NCBI GenBank assembly: GCA_947494975.1
Contig: CANLXA010000001.1
Location: 682,001 to 746,000 of the forward strand
DNA: 64,000 bases
Source of the DNA: an uncultured Roseicyclus sp.
Lineage (GTDB): Bacteria > Pseudomonadota > Alphaproteobacteria > Rhodobacterales > Rhodobacteraceae
Reading direction: 5' to 3'
In this document: positions 30,736 through 39,134 of the stretch, piece by piece
How the letters are laid out: each line of letters begins with the position of its first letter
Numbering within the stretch: the first letter of the stretch is position 1
Notes under the pieces: generated by a model
Told to the model about the DNA's origin: nothing
Database searches by the model: none
Seen by the model: the letters and a program-made list of their open reading frames with translations, nothing else
Made by a program: the position numbers and the translations under genes

Positions 30736-31268
30736 GGCCCACTTCTCCGGGCCGTCACCGCAAAACAATCTCCATCCAGCGCCACCCGGTGCACGTCGAA
30801 CCCGTCCGCCGTCAGCTGATCCAGGTAGGGCCGCCCCTGAACCATCTCCGGCTCGGTGAACCCTTCCCCGCCGATCACCAGCAGGCCACCGGGGCGCAAC
30901 ACCCGCAACAGCTCGGCATAGCCCGCATCGACGTCGTCCCAATGCGGCACCGAATTGATCGCCGTCACAACGTCGAACGATGCGTCACCCGCCGGGAGGT
31001 CTCCCGCCGTGCCAACCAAATAGCGCACCCGATCCTCCGCCGTCAGCGCGCGGGCATGGTCCAGCATCCGTTCGAACGGATCCACCCCCACCAACGCGCC
31101 AGACGTCCGCTCCGCCATCGCGCGGAGCGCCGAGCCCGTGCCGCATCCGATATCCAGCACATCTTCCGCCCCGCCAAACGGGATTGCCGCCACCACCGCG
31201 AAAACGGACGGGTGATCGCCATATTTTTCGGCGTAGAAGTCGATATTCTCGTCAGTCCAGTTAGGCAT
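30732..31268 (-). CDS. Class I SAM-dependent methyltransferase
   Basis: The 178-residue protein has the Rossmann-type motif I (EDVLDIGCGTGSALRAMAE), motif II around ALVGVDPFERMLDHARAL and a later strand FDVVTAINSVPHWDD followed by LLRVLRPGGLLVIGG. The acceptor substrate cannot be read from sequence. It starts 8 bases after the carboxylase beta-subunit stop and overlaps the ASCH gene. The preferred ATG at 31268 is four codons inside the longest frame and begins MPNWTDENIDFYAEKYG. Confidence 0.88.
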   Translation of the reverse strand: MPNWTDENIDFYAEKYGDHPSVFAVVAAIPFGGAEDVLDIGCGTGSALRAMAERTSGALVGVDPFERMLDHARALTAEDRVRYLVGTAGDLPAGDASFDVVTAINSVPHWDDVDAGYAELLRVLRPGGLLVIGGEGFTEPEMVQGRPYLDQLTADGFDVHRVALDGDCFAVTARRSGP

Positions 31269-31276
31269 CACGCATC

Positions 31277-32881
31277 TCACATCCGGAACAGGCCAAAGCG
31301 CGTCTCCTCGATGGGCGCATTCAGCGCCGCCGCCAGTGACAGCCCCAGCACCTCGCGGGATTTCCGCGGGTCCACCACCCCGTCATCCCACAACCGCGCA
31401 GAGGCATAGAGCGGATGGGATTGCTCCTCGAACATGTCGATCGTGGGCTGCTTGAACGCCGCTTCGGCCTCGGCGGACCACTCTTCTCCCGCCTTCTCCA
31501 TGGCCGACCTCTTCACACTCGCCAGAACCCCCGCCGCCTGCGCGCCGCCCATGACGGAGATCCGCGAATTCGGCCATGACCACAGGAAACGCGGGCTATA
31601 GGCCCGTCCCGCCATCCCGTAATTCCCCGCGCCAAACGACCCGCCCACCAGCATCGTGACCTTTGGCACCGCCGTCGTCGCCACCGCCGTGACCATCTTG
31701 GCCCCGTGCCGTGCAATACCTTCATTCTCGTATTTCCGGCCCACCATGAAGCCGGTGATGTTCTGTAGGAACACCAGCGGGATCTTCCGGGCCGAGCACA
31801 ACTCCACGAAATGTGCGGCCTTCTGGGCCGCCTCGCTGAACAACACCCCATTATTCGCGACAATCCCCACCGGCAGGCCCATCACCTCGGCAAAGCCGCA
31901 AACAATCGTCTCCCCGAACCGCGCCTTGAACTCGTCGAAATAGCTGTCGTCGGCCACCCGCGCGATCACCTCGCGGATGTCGTAGGGGGAGGTCAAAGCC
32001 GCCGGGACCACACCCAGCAACTCCTCCGGGTCATAGGCTGGGGGCCGCCCGCCAAGCGTCACGCCGAATTCCTCGCCGAACCCGTCCAGAGACCCAACCG
32101 CTCGCCGCGCCAAGGCGAGCGCATGGGCGTCATCCTCCGCCAGGTAATCCGCCACGCCGCTGAGCCGCGTATGCACATCCCCGCCGCCCAGATCTTCCGA
32201 GGTCACAACCTCCCCCGTCGCCGCCTTCACCAGCGGCGGTCCGGCCAGGAAAATCGTGCCCTGCTCCTTCACGATGATCGTCACGTCCGACATCGCGGGC
32301 ACATAGGCGCCCCCCGCCGTGCACGACCCCATCACGACTGCAATCTGCGCAATCCCCTTCGCGCTCATCCGCGCCTGGTTATAGAAAATCCGCCCGAAAT
32401 GGTCGCGATCCGGAAACACCTCATCCTGGTTCGGCAGGTTCGCCCCACCGCTATCCACAAGATATACACAGGGTAATCCACACTCTTCCGCGATCTCCTG
32501 TGCGCGCAAATGCTTCTTCACGGTGATCGGGTAGTACGTGCCGCCCTTCACCGTCGCGTCGTTGCACACGACCATCACCTCGCGCCCATGGACACGGCCC
32601 ACACCGGCCACAACACCCGCACAGGGCGCCGCCCCATCGTACATCCCGTGCCCCGCCGTCGCGCCCACCTCCAGAAACGGAGAGCCCGGATCGAGCAAAT
32701 TCGCCACCCGCTCCCGCGGCAGCATCTTGCCCCGGCTTACGTGCCGCGCGCGGGACCGCTCCCCGCCCCCCGCCGCCGCCAGATCGGCGGCCTCACCCAC
32801 GACGCGGAGCGCCTCCAGATGCGCCGCCCGGTTCGCGCGGGCCTCGTCGGATCCCGCGATGAAAGTGGATTTCAGTTTCAT
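31277..32881 (-). CDS. liuB: Methylcrotonyl-CoA carboxylase beta (carboxyltransferase) subunit
   Basis: The 534-residue protein is a typical carboxyltransferase of the acyl-CoA carboxylase type. It begins [20 protein letters not shown] and contains [20 protein letters not shown], the oxyanion-site glycines in [20 protein letters not shown] and [20 protein letters not shown], and [11 protein letters not shown]. It transfers CO2 from biotin to 3-methylcrotonyl-CoA. The start overlaps the stop of a small membrane-protein gene (ATGA at 32878-32881). Confidence 0.94.
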   Translation of the reverse strand: MKLKSTFIAGSDEARANRAAHLEALRVVGEAADLAAAGGGERSRARHVSRGKMLPRERVANLLDPGSPFLEVGATAGHGMYDGAAPCAGVVAGVGRVHGREVMVVCNDATVKGGTYYPITVKKHLRAQEIAEECGLPCVYLVDSGGANLPNQDEVFPDRDHFGRIFYNQARMSAKGIAQIAVVMGSCTAGGAYVPAMSDVTIIVKEQGTIFLAGPPLVKAATGEVVTSEDLGGGDVHTRLSGVADYLAEDDAHALALARRAVGSLDGFGEEFGVTLGGRPPAYDPEELLGVVPAALTSPYDIREVIARVADDSYFDEFKARFGETIVCGFAEVMGLPVGIVANNGVLFSEAAQKAAHFVELCSARKIPLVFLQNITGFMVGRKYENEGIARHGAKMVTAVATTAVPKVTMLVGGSFGAGNYGMAGRAYSPRFLWSWPNSRISVMGGAQAAGVLASVKRSAMEKAGEEWSAEAEAAFKQPTIDMFEEQSHPLYASARLWDDGVVDPRKSREVLGLSLAAALNAPIEETRFGLFRM

Positions 32882-33237
32882 TGTGCCTCCAAAACCAAGC
32901 CAATCCGAGCGATCAAAGGGTCGAAGATCAAATACCCGAGCATCAGACCGCCAAGAGAAAAGTACGGTTGAGGAACCGCAGCGGGGGAAAACACGTAGAA
33001 GGTCATTGAGCCAAAGACGAACACCGCCAAAACGGCCCACGCACGCGCGCGCACTTCGCTCGCCAATCGCGCGCCGCAAGACTGGCACGAAATGGGTCGT
33101 CCAGAGATCCCCTGTGCAGTCGGCCAAAACAGATAGAATACGCCGCAAATTGACGGAAGCGAAAGAGGCAGGCGAACCTCTCTCGACCTACATTCCGGGC
33201 ACCGCAAATTGGCAATTCTCGACCGAATCGCCCTCAT
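32878..33237 (-). CDS. Small membrane protein with zinc-ribbon-like cysteines
   Basis: The 119-residue protein has two CxxC pairs in its N-terminal third: [15 protein letters not shown] and [14 protein letters not shown]. They bracket a hydrophobic segment (residues ~24-45) and are followed by two more membrane segments (~64-85 and 90-112). The four Cys could form a cytoplasmic zinc ribbon. The family is not recognised. Overlaps on both sides place it firmly within the operon, directly before the carboxylase beta gene. Confidence 0.65.
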   Translation of the reverse strand: MRAIRSRIANLRCPECRSREVRLPLSLPSICGVFYLFWPTAQGISGRPISCQSCGARLASEVRARAWAVLAVFVFGSMTFYVFSPAAVPQPYFSLGGLMLGYLIFDPLIARIGLVLEAQ

Positions 33238-33818
33238 CGTTCCAACCCACTCATCTCATCCCAGTCCAATGGCCCCATGACGCCCGCCAATCGCGCCACT
33301 TGCCAGGCCCAGACCGCCTCCTCGAACTTCAGCACCGCCTGGAACGACCGGCACCACAGCGTCCGCCGATAGGTCTCGCCCGCGCAATCGTCCCCGGCAT
33401 TCGCACCGTGCGCCACCGCCCAGACCTGCCCGTAGAGCGGCGAGAGCGCCAGCCCCTCCACCTCCTCCGGCGGGGGCAACACCGCCCGCATCGCCGCGGC
33501 GCGATCATCGAATGCCGCGCGCAACCGCCGCTGACAGATCAGCGAGTTCGACGATACCTCGCAGATCCCCATCGCCAGATAGCCGCAATGCTGCACCCAA
33601 TGGACGTTGAACAGATCGCGCCGCCAGTCCTGCCCATAGCCGGGATCACCCCGCAGACGCGTCTCGAAGGCCTCCATCTGCTCGGGCAGGCAGTGCTCGA
33701 ACCGCTGCACATGGTCCGCCCTGGGGGCCTCGGCCCAGCTCTGGGCATGGGCCGCCATTGGCAACAGCAATCCAATCACCAACGCCGCGACCCGGCGAAC
33801 CATCACCCATCGCCTCAT
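33234..33818 (-). CDS. Exported cysteine-rich protein, LprI-like spacing (copy 4)
   Basis: The 194-residue protein carries a signal peptide (VMVRRVAALVIGLLLPMAAHA, cleaved near residue 25). The mature part has a C-x7-C-x8-C run (HCGYLAMGICEVSSNSLICQ) followed by RRLRAAFDDRAAAM. The spacing resembles that in three other exported proteins of this cluster and in LprI/DUF1311-type lysozyme-inhibitor domains. Three further cysteines follow or precede this block. Function not established; likely periplasmic. Confidence 0.6.
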   Translation of the reverse strand: MRRWVMVRRVAALVIGLLLPMAAHAQSWAEAPRADHVQRFEHCLPEQMEAFETRLRGDPGYGQDWRRDLFNVHWVQHCGYLAMGICEVSSNSLICQRRLRAAFDDRAAAMRAVLPPPEEVEGLALSPLYGQVWAVAHGANAGDDCAGETYRRTLWCRSFQAVLKFEEAVWAWQVARLAGVMGPLDWDEMSGLER

Positions 33819-34342
33819 TCCGCCGCCTCGGCCATCATCACCATCCGCTCTAGCTGCCTGGTTCTAAGGTACTGGCTCATCGCGTTGAAAAAGCTGCACC
33901 AGCCCTCATTGGGGGGCTCTTCACCCACACGCGGGAGGCACACCTCGTCCCCTTCCATCGCTCGGGCCTGCTCCAGCCATCGCACGTATCGTCGTTCTGT
34001 TAAGCGATTGCTCGCAACGATCTCCTCGGGCAAATCGGCCATAACGCGCGCCTGCCGCTCCTCCGCAGCCTCCGCCACCTGCCCGCGACACCCCGCGCGA
34101 TCGCCTGACAAGCTGCAAATGGCCTCGGTCCCGTCGACACAGACCAAGGCCTCCCCCGCCACCACATATCGCATATCCTGCGCTTCCTCTTCCGACACAC
34201 CCTTTGCCAGCGAGGCCGTGAATTCCGCATCCATCTCCGCAAAACACAGATCCATGTACCGAACCGCAAACGGCTCCTGCGCTGCCGCAAGTCCGGGTAG
34301 CGCCGTCGCCAGCGCCACCGCCAGAATCGGCACCCCTCTCAC
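33815..34342 (-). CDS. Exported cysteine-rich protein, LprI-like spacing (copy 3), GTG start
   Basis: The 175-residue product starts with GTG overlapping the flavodoxin-family stop. It has a signal peptide (RGVPILAVALATALPGLAAA, cleaved near residue 21). The mature part includes VCVDGTEAICSLSGDRAGCR, a C-x7-C-x8-C run, followed by helical EERQARVMADLPEEIVAS. This matches the pattern of the neighbour at 33234-33818. A last pair of cysteines lies in EVCLPRVGEEPPNEGWCSFF. Periplasmic; no activity can be assigned. Confidence 0.6.
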   Translation of the reverse strand: MRGVPILAVALATALPGLAAAQEPFAVRYMDLCFAEMDAEFTASLAKGVSEEEAQDMRYVVAGEALVCVDGTEAICSLSGDRAGCRGQVAEAAEERQARVMADLPEEIVASNRLTERRYVRWLEQARAMEGDEVCLPRVGEEPPNEGWCSFFNAMSQYLRTRQLERMVMMAEAAE

Positions 34343-35058
34343 CCCCGATACTCCGGGTTCTCATACCCAAACCGAGCGCCCGCCTTCCACGCGCGGCGGT
34401 CGTTGCCCTCGTTCGGCAACGCGCCCGCCGCCTTCAGCATCCGTGCCATATGCATCAGGTTCCAGCTCATGATCGTCGTGTTGCGCTGCGTGAATTCGTT
34501 CTCGAAACCCACACGGCCCCCATCCTCGGTCTCATCGCCATAAGACGGCCCCGGCCCGGCCTCCCCGATCCAACCGCAATCGGCCTGGGGCGGGATCGTC
34601 ACGCCCAGATGGCTCAGCGCATAGCCGATGGTCATCGCCGCGTGCTTAACCCCGTCCTCGTTGCCGGTCACGACACAGCCGCCGACCTTGCCGTAGAAGA
34701 TGCTCTGGCCCTTGTCGTTCAGCTCACCAGACATCCCGTAAAGCCGCTCGATCAGCATCCGGCAAAGGCTCGATTCCTCACCCAGCCACAGCGGCGTGCC
34801 CACCACCAGAATATCCGCCGCCAGCACGATCTCCCAGATCTGCGGCCAGTCATCGGCGGCCCAGCCATGCGCCTTCATGTCGGGGTAGACACCCGGCGGG
34901 ATCTGATGGTCGAGCATGTGCACATTGGTCACCGCCACCCCGTTCTTCTCCAGAATACCCGCGCTTGCATTCAACAGAAGCTGCGTGTGGCTCTCCCCCG
35001 ATTGCCGCTTGAGCGAGGTGTTGAAATACACCGCCTTCAGGTCGCCGAATTCACTCAT
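34339..35058 (-). CDS. Flavodoxin-family NAD(P)H-dependent oxidoreductase-like protein
   Basis: The 239-residue protein has a flavodoxin-like fold: LKAVYFNTSLKRQSGESHTQ (FMN phosphate loop), then ILVVGTPLWLGEESSLCRML and GKVGGCVVTGNEDGVKHAAM. It resembles NADPH-dependent FMN reductases used as quinone or flavin reductases. Its electron partner in the leucine cluster is unknown; isovaleryl-CoA dehydrogenase normally uses ETF. It overlaps its upstream neighbour by four bases and the next gene by four. Confidence 0.85.
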   Translation of the reverse strand: MSEFGDLKAVYFNTSLKRQSGESHTQLLLNASAGILEKNGVAVTNVHMLDHQIPPGVYPDMKAHGWAADDWPQIWEIVLAADILVVGTPLWLGEESSLCRMLIERLYGMSGELNDKGQSIFYGKVGGCVVTGNEDGVKHAAMTIGYALSHLGVTIPPQADCGWIGEAGPGPSYGDETEDGGRVGFENEFTQRNTTIMSWNLMHMARMLKAAGALPNEGNDRRAWKAGARFGYENPEYRG

Positions 35059-35357
35059 GTCTCTGGCCTTTCGAAAATCACGCTCTCATCGACGGGCTGT
35101 CCCCACTCGTCCACCGCCACATACCACGCCTCGGATCCCTCGCGCTCGCAAATCACGATCAGGCGCACAGCTTCCACACCCGCGGGCACCGCGTAGCAAT
35201 CGGTAAGCGCGCCGCCGGTCTCCGCCACGTAATCCGCCGCGTAGCGGTTGATGATCTCGGCTTCGCCGGGCGGCGCATAGGCCACGCCGAGATAAAGCCC
35301 GAACGCCCCGGCCAGCGCCAGCAGGGCCGCCAGCGGCAACAGGATGGGGCGCATCAT
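35055..35357 (-). CDS. Small exported or membrane-anchored hypothetical protein
   Basis: The 100-residue protein starts MMRPILLPLAALLALAGAFG, a hydrophobic segment that acts as a signal peptide or anchor (possible cleavage after AYA near residue 27). The rest is acidic with two cysteines (LTDCYAVPAG and LIVICEREGS), which could form one disulfide. Not recognised. The start overlaps the stop of the LprI-like gene upstream and the stop overlaps the flavodoxin-family gene, so it is a true member of the operon despite its small size. Confidence 0.65.
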   Translation of the reverse strand: MMRPILLPLAALLALAGAFGLYLGVAYAPPGEAEIINRYAADYVAETGGALTDCYAVPAGVEAVRLIVICEREGSEAWYVAVDEWGQPVDESVIFERPET

Positions 35358-35833
35358 TCCAGCGCCTCCACCCAGCCCATCAGGCGCAGGGCGTGTTCCG
35401 CCGTCACCCGCATCCGGCACTCGGCCCAGGCCACGCCGCTGCCACTCATCCCCGGCCAGGCCGCGCCCGCGGCCTCGCAGGCCAGCGTCCGGTAAGTGTC
35501 GAATGCCTGCGCCACATCGACAAGGGACATATCCTGCCCCGCCAATGCATCCATCCGCGCCAGCGCATCCTCCGCCTCCGCCAGATACCCGCTCCAGACC
35601 TCCATCTCGGCTGCGGCGCAGATCCCCGCGCCCGGCGCCACATCCGCCGCCAGACAGGCCGCAGCCCCGGTTCCGATGCAGGCCGCGCCGCGGCCTTCCG
35701 CCAGACAATCGCCAACCACCTCGCCCGCCAGCGCCTCATGGCCCTCCGCCACAGCCGTCTCGGGTGGCAAGACATCCTGGGCCGCAACCGGCGTCGCAAC
35801 GAGCATCGCGGCAAGCATCAGTCTAGGAAACAT
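35354..35833 (-). CDS. Exported LprI/DUF1311-like protein (copy 2)
   Basis: The 159-residue protein has a signal peptide (MFPRLMLAAMLVATPVAAQD, cleaved near residue 18). The mature part best fits the lysozyme-inhibitor LprI-like (DUF1311) type: a run of four Cys in DCLAEGRGAACIGTGAAAC and GAGICAAAEMEVWSGYLAEA. Then comes FDTYRTLACEAAGAAW, and the final AECRMRVTAEHALRL is like the conserved C-terminal helix. Such proteins can protect against lysozyme or act in the envelope. It overlaps the first LprI-like gene by 16 bases. Confidence 0.7.
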   Translation of the reverse strand: MFPRLMLAAMLVATPVAAQDVLPPETAVAEGHEALAGEVVGDCLAEGRGAACIGTGAAACLAADVAPGAGICAAAEMEVWSGYLAEAEDALARMDALAGQDMSLVDVAQAFDTYRTLACEAAGAAWPGMSGSGVAWAECRMRVTAEHALRLMGWVEALE

Positions 35834-36294
35834 CGCGCCACCTCGTCATCGGAGACATCTAGATCCTCCTCAGCCGCCCGCGCATCGGCGCGCGCCGCGA
35901 TCCAGAACGCCCGCGCCCCATCCCGCAAGCAGCCGCCGCGCGCCTCACCCATCGTATCGCAGGCCGCCACCGTCGCGGCCCACTCAGATCGGGCAGCATC
36001 CGCCGCCCCCTCGCCATCGCCCGACCGGCCCAGCAGGACCTCTCCTTCTTCCGCAAACCGACAGGCCAGCTCCGCCCGGCATTCGTCAGCGGCAAGCGCG
36101 CCGCGTGCCACGCCACACACATCCACCGCCAGATCGGCGCAGATCCGGTCCACCCGCTCCCCGGGCTCCGCCGCCGTCATCAAACACTGCAACAGGGCCG
36201 CCCGCGGATGGGGCGCCTCCTGCCCCGCAACCGGCTGCGACAGGCCCGATATCGCCAGCGCCACCGACGCGACCATGGCGGCACAAACCCTCAC
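35818..36294 (-). CDS. Exported cysteine-rich protein, LprI-like spacing (copy 1), GTG start
   Basis: The 158-residue protein starts with GTG that overlaps the isovaleryl-CoA dehydrogenase stop (GTGA). The signal peptide is RVCAAMVASVALAISGLSQP, cleaved near VAGQ (residue 25). The mature part has eight cysteines, including ICADLAVDVCGVARGALAAD followed by ECRAELAC, the C-x7-C-x11-C pattern seen in its neighbours. An Ala-rich helical C-terminus follows. It is immediately downstream of the first leucine-degradation gene. Function unknown. Confidence 0.62.
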   Translation of the reverse strand: MRVCAAMVASVALAISGLSQPVAGQEAPHPRAALLQCLMTAAEPGERVDRICADLAVDVCGVARGALAADECRAELACRFAEEGEVLLGRSGDGEGAADAARSEWAATVAACDTMGEARGGCLRDGARAFWIAARADARAAEEDLDVSDDEVARCFLD

Positions 36295-37451
36295 ATCATC
36301 CCCATCAGCTCACGGCCCACCAGCATCCGCCGGATCTCACTCGTCCCGGCCCCGATCTCCATCAGCTTGGCATCACGGAACATCCGGCTGACCGCTGAAT
36401 CATTCATGAACCCCGCGCCGCCCATCGCCTGCACCGCCTGATGGGCGACCTTCATGCCCTCTTCGCTGGCGTACAAAACGCAGGCCGCCGCATCCTGCCG
36501 CGTCACCGCGCCCCGGTCACAGGCCTTCGCGACTTCATAGGCATAGGCCCGCGCCGAATTCATCGCCGTATACATGTCGGCGATCTTGCCCTGCATCAGC
36601 TGGAAATCCCCGATCGGCCGCCCGAACTGCTTGCGCTCCTTGAGGTACGGCATCACCTCGTCCAGACAGCCCGCCATGATCCCGATATTCACACCGCTCA
36701 GCACCACGCGCTCGTAATCGAGGCCGGACATCAGAACCGCGACCCCGCGCCCCTCCTCGCCCAGGACGTTCTCGAACGGAACTTCCACATCTTCGAAGAT
36801 CAGCTCCGCCGTATTCGATCCCCGCATCCCCATCTTGTCGAAATGCGGTGAGGTGCTGAACCCGACCATCTCCTTCTCGATCAGAAAAGCCGTGATGCCT
36901 TTCGATCCCGCCTCCGGGTCGGTCTTCGCATAGACCACCAGCGTATCCGCATCGGGCCCGTTGGTGATCCAGTATTTCGTCCCGTTCAGAACGTACCGAT
37001 CATTCCGCTTCTCCGCGCGGAGCGACATCCCCACAACGTCCGATCCCGCCCCGGCCTCTGACATCGCCAACGCGCCCACATGCTCCCCGGAGACAAGCCG
37101 CGGCAAGTATCTCGCCTTCTGCTTCGGCGTTCCGTTCAGCTTGATCTGGTTCACGCACAGGTTCGAATGCGCCCCGTAGGACAGCCCAATCGACGCCGAC
37201 ACACGGGAAATCTCCTCCACCGCGACTGTATGGGCCAGATACCCCATCCCGGCCCCGCCGAATTCCTCCTCCACGGTGATGCCCAGAAGCCCCAGCTCCC
37301 CCATCTCCGCCCAAAGCTCATTGGGAAACGCGTTCTCCTGATCGGTTTTGGCCGCGATAGGCTTAACCCGCTCCTGCGCCCAGGAATGGACCATGTCGCG
37401 CAACGCGGCGACATCCTCACCCAGATCGAAATTCATGGATCCCAGAAACAT
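36291..37451 (-). CDS. liuA: Isovaleryl-CoA dehydrogenase
   Basis: This FAD-dependent acyl-CoA dehydrogenase converts isovaleryl-CoA to 3-methylcrotonyl-CoA and passes electrons to ETF. The 386-residue protein shows LGITVEEEFGGAGMGYLAHT, the FAD-site LAMSEAGAGSDVVGM and KYWITNGPDADTLVVYAKTD. The candidate catalytic Glu in SGLDYERVVLSGVNIGIM is at the position used by isovaleryl-CoA dehydrogenases, and the C-terminus has QAMGGAGFMNDSAVSRMFRD. The ATG at 37451 follows GGGGGAGG. It is the first gene of the minus-strand leucine cluster, with a palindrome 40 bases upstream. Confidence 0.93.
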   Translation of the reverse strand: MFLGSMNFDLGEDVAALRDMVHSWAQERVKPIAAKTDQENAFPNELWAEMGELGLLGITVEEEFGGAGMGYLAHTVAVEEISRVSASIGLSYGAHSNLCVNQIKLNGTPKQKARYLPRLVSGEHVGALAMSEAGAGSDVVGMSLRAEKRNDRYVLNGTKYWITNGPDADTLVVYAKTDPEAGSKGITAFLIEKEMVGFSTSPHFDKMGMRGSNTAELIFEDVEVPFENVLGEEGRGVAVLMSGLDYERVVLSGVNIGIMAGCLDEVMPYLKERKQFGRPIGDFQLMQGKIADMYTAMNSARAYAYEVAKACDRGAVTRQDAAACVLYASEEGMKVAHQAVQAMGGAGFMNDSAVSRMFRDAKLMEIGAGTSEIRRMLVGRELMGMM

Positions 37452-37490
37452 CGCCACGCCTCCCCCAAGTTAGCCGAACATTCAAAGAAT

Positions 37491-37504
37491 TGAACACTTG
37501 TTCA
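37491..37504. promoter_or_regulatory. Inverted repeat upstream of isovaleryl-CoA dehydrogenase
   Basis: TGAACACTTGTTCA has perfect six-base arms around a two-base centre. It is located 40 bases before the liuA ATG, where a promoter for the leucine cluster is expected. It is in an AT-richer stretch than its surroundings. The pattern resembles operators of TetR-type acyl-CoA-responsive regulators, but the regulator is not in the window and the identification is tentative. Confidence 0.45.
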
Positions 37505-37970
37505 TTTAACCCGAGAGGGGCTACGAGTCAAAGACGAACGGTCAGGCTGAGACCAGATCCGACCCCCACCCAAGCTCCGCCCATCGCCCACCCTACCCGC
37601 TCCTTCGACCAGCCGCGTCACTAATGGCGGTTTCGCGGGGCAGAGTTGCCGTTTTCCACCGAACAGCCGATGTCCGATTTAGTCAGGTTGCTGCCTTGGC
37701 CAATGATGTCGAGACGGCAAAGTTTATTAGGCGCGTTTTGAACGCAGTTCCCAAAGGAGCCAAGACGCGGACCTCCTGATGGCGACATGCATTCGTAGAG
37801 CATCATCTTGCATTGGATGACCTCATTCTCGACCAAATTGATGATCCCGACGCATGCGCATTTAGCGGGAGTAGGTGCTGACATCGGGGAAAGACGCAGG
37901 ACCCGTCGGTGACTGCTTTCTGCCTGTCGCGGTGATCCATGGCGGTCGGAGTTCGGCCGGCCAAGTTGAC

Positions 37971-38000
37971 ATGACACCGGTGTCATGACATTGGTGTCAT
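37971..38000 (+). promoter_or_regulatory. Twin overlapping LacI-type operators
   Basis: Two 16-base sites overlap by two bases. ATGACACCGGTGTCAT (37971-37986) is a perfect palindrome with the central CG typical of LacI-family operators. ATGACATTGGTGTCAT (37985-38000) is the same with two changes in one half. A TTGACA hexamer (37966-37971) touches the first site, so binding would block a promoter. The regulator gene begins 42 bases downstream, so autoregulation of the whole sugar operon is likely. Confidence 0.75.
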
Positions 38001-38042
38001 ACACGACGATGGATTCGCGAACTCGTCCCTGGGGAGGCGGCA

Positions 38043-39134
38043 ATGGCTACCATTTATGACGTCGCCAAGCGCGCGGGCGTGTCGCCAAAAACCGTGAGCC
38101 GGGTGCTGAACGGGGACGCGCCGGTCTCAAAGGAAACCCGCAGTTCCGTAGCGGCCGCCATGGACGCGCTCGGTTATGTGCCGTCGCTTGCCGCGCGCTC
38201 AATCAAATCGCAAAAATCCGGCCTGATCGGGTTGATTACCGGCGCCATCAGCACAGTAAACGAGGTCGTGACCGCTGGTGGTCTGCCGGAATTGTTCATT
38301 GTCCAGGGTGTGCAGCATGTCATGGCCAATTCGGGCAAGACCCTGTTGATAGCAGACACGGCGGGCCAGCAAGAGCGCGTTCCGACTCTGATCCGCACCT
38401 TTCGCGAACACCGTGTCGAAGGCCTTCTCTATGTGGCGGATTTCCACAAGAAAATCGCATTGCCACTTCCGATTGACGGCGTGCAGACGGTTCTGGCCAA
38501 TTGCTACGATGAGTCCGGGACGCCTTCGGTTCTGCCCGACGACGAGGCGGGTCAACTCGCCCTGACACGCGAGGTTATCGCACAGGGACACCGCCGCATC
38601 GGATATCTGACTCTCGCTTCGGGCCACGAGGCGACGCGCCTGCGCCTCAGTGGGTTCAAGACCGCACTGGCCGAAGCAGGATTGCCCTACGACCCGGATC
38701 TGACGATTGCCGTCGATATGTTCGGTACCCACGGCGAGCATCAACTGATCTGGGACGCGCTCGACCGGATCCTGACAAACGATGACGTGCCGACCGCGAT
38801 CTGTTGCGGCAACGACCGGTTGGCGATGGCGGTCTACGGCATTCTGCGCGACCGCGGTGTGGCGATTCCGGAACAGATGTCCGTCGCGGGTTATGACGAT
38901 CATCGCACAATATCCGAAGCGCTGTTCCCGGCGCTGACAACGGCTGAACTGCCCTACAACGCAATCGGCGCCCGCGCGGCGCAGCTGCTGCTTGGCATGA
39001 TCGAAAATCCGCCGACCGCCTCGATCACGGCACCAATCCACGTCCGCGGGCGGGTCCAGAAGAGAGGTTCCGTCATACGGCCTCGCCGCGACGCCAGCGT
39101 CGTGATCAATCTCAAAGGGAGGACCACATCATGA
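38043..39134 (+). CDS. LacI-family transcriptional regulator
   Basis: The 363-residue protein has the LacI helix-turn-helix at residues 3-24 (TIYDVAKRAGVSPKTVSRVL), a hinge helix (VPSLAARSIKS) and a periplasmic-binding-protein-like effector domain with ICCGNDRLAMAVYGILRDRG and AGYDDHRTISEALFPALTT. GGGGAGG precedes the ATG. It is the first gene of the sugar cluster, overlaps the solute-binding-protein gene by 4 bases, and probably binds the twin palindrome just upstream. The inducer is unknown, presumably the transported saccharide or a derivative. Confidence 0.93.
   Translation: MATIYDVAKRAGVSPKTVSRVLNGDAPVSKETRSSVAAAMDALGYVPSLAARSIKSQKSGLIGLITGAISTVNEVVTAGGLPELFIVQGVQHVMANSGKTLLIADTAGQQERVPTLIRTFREHRVEGLLYVADFHKKIALPLPIDGVQTVLANCYDESGTPSVLPDDEAGQLALTREVIAQGHRRIGYLTLASGHEATRLRLSGFKTALAEAGLPYDPDLTIAVDMFGTHGEHQLIWDALDRILTNDDVPTAICCGNDRLAMAVYGILRDRGVAIPEQMSVAGYDDHRTISEALFPALTTAELPYNAIGARAAQLLLGMIENPPTASITAPIHVRGRVQKRGSVIRPRRDASVVINLKGRTTS

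Larger units (their letters stand above)
37452..38042. other. Long divergent intergenic region between liuA and the LacI-type regulator
   Basis: These 591 bases separate the minus-strand leucine cluster from the plus-strand sugar cluster. They hold the liuA-proximal palindrome (37491-37504) and the twin operator before the regulator (37971-38000). In between, an open minus-strand frame (37621-37884 if started at an internal ATG) would encode an 87-residue Cys-rich peptide starting MSAPTPAKCACVGIINLVEN. It has no signal peptide or family resemblance, so I do not call it a gene. The stretch shows no RNA gene I can recognise. Confidence 0.6.

Noticed and set aside
37621-38043. 140-codon minus-strand frame in the liuA-LacI gap with several cysteines
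   Set aside because: Its start overlaps the LacI operators, it lacks signal peptide and ribosome site, and the composition is not like neighbouring genes. An internal start would give 87 residues but remains unsupported.
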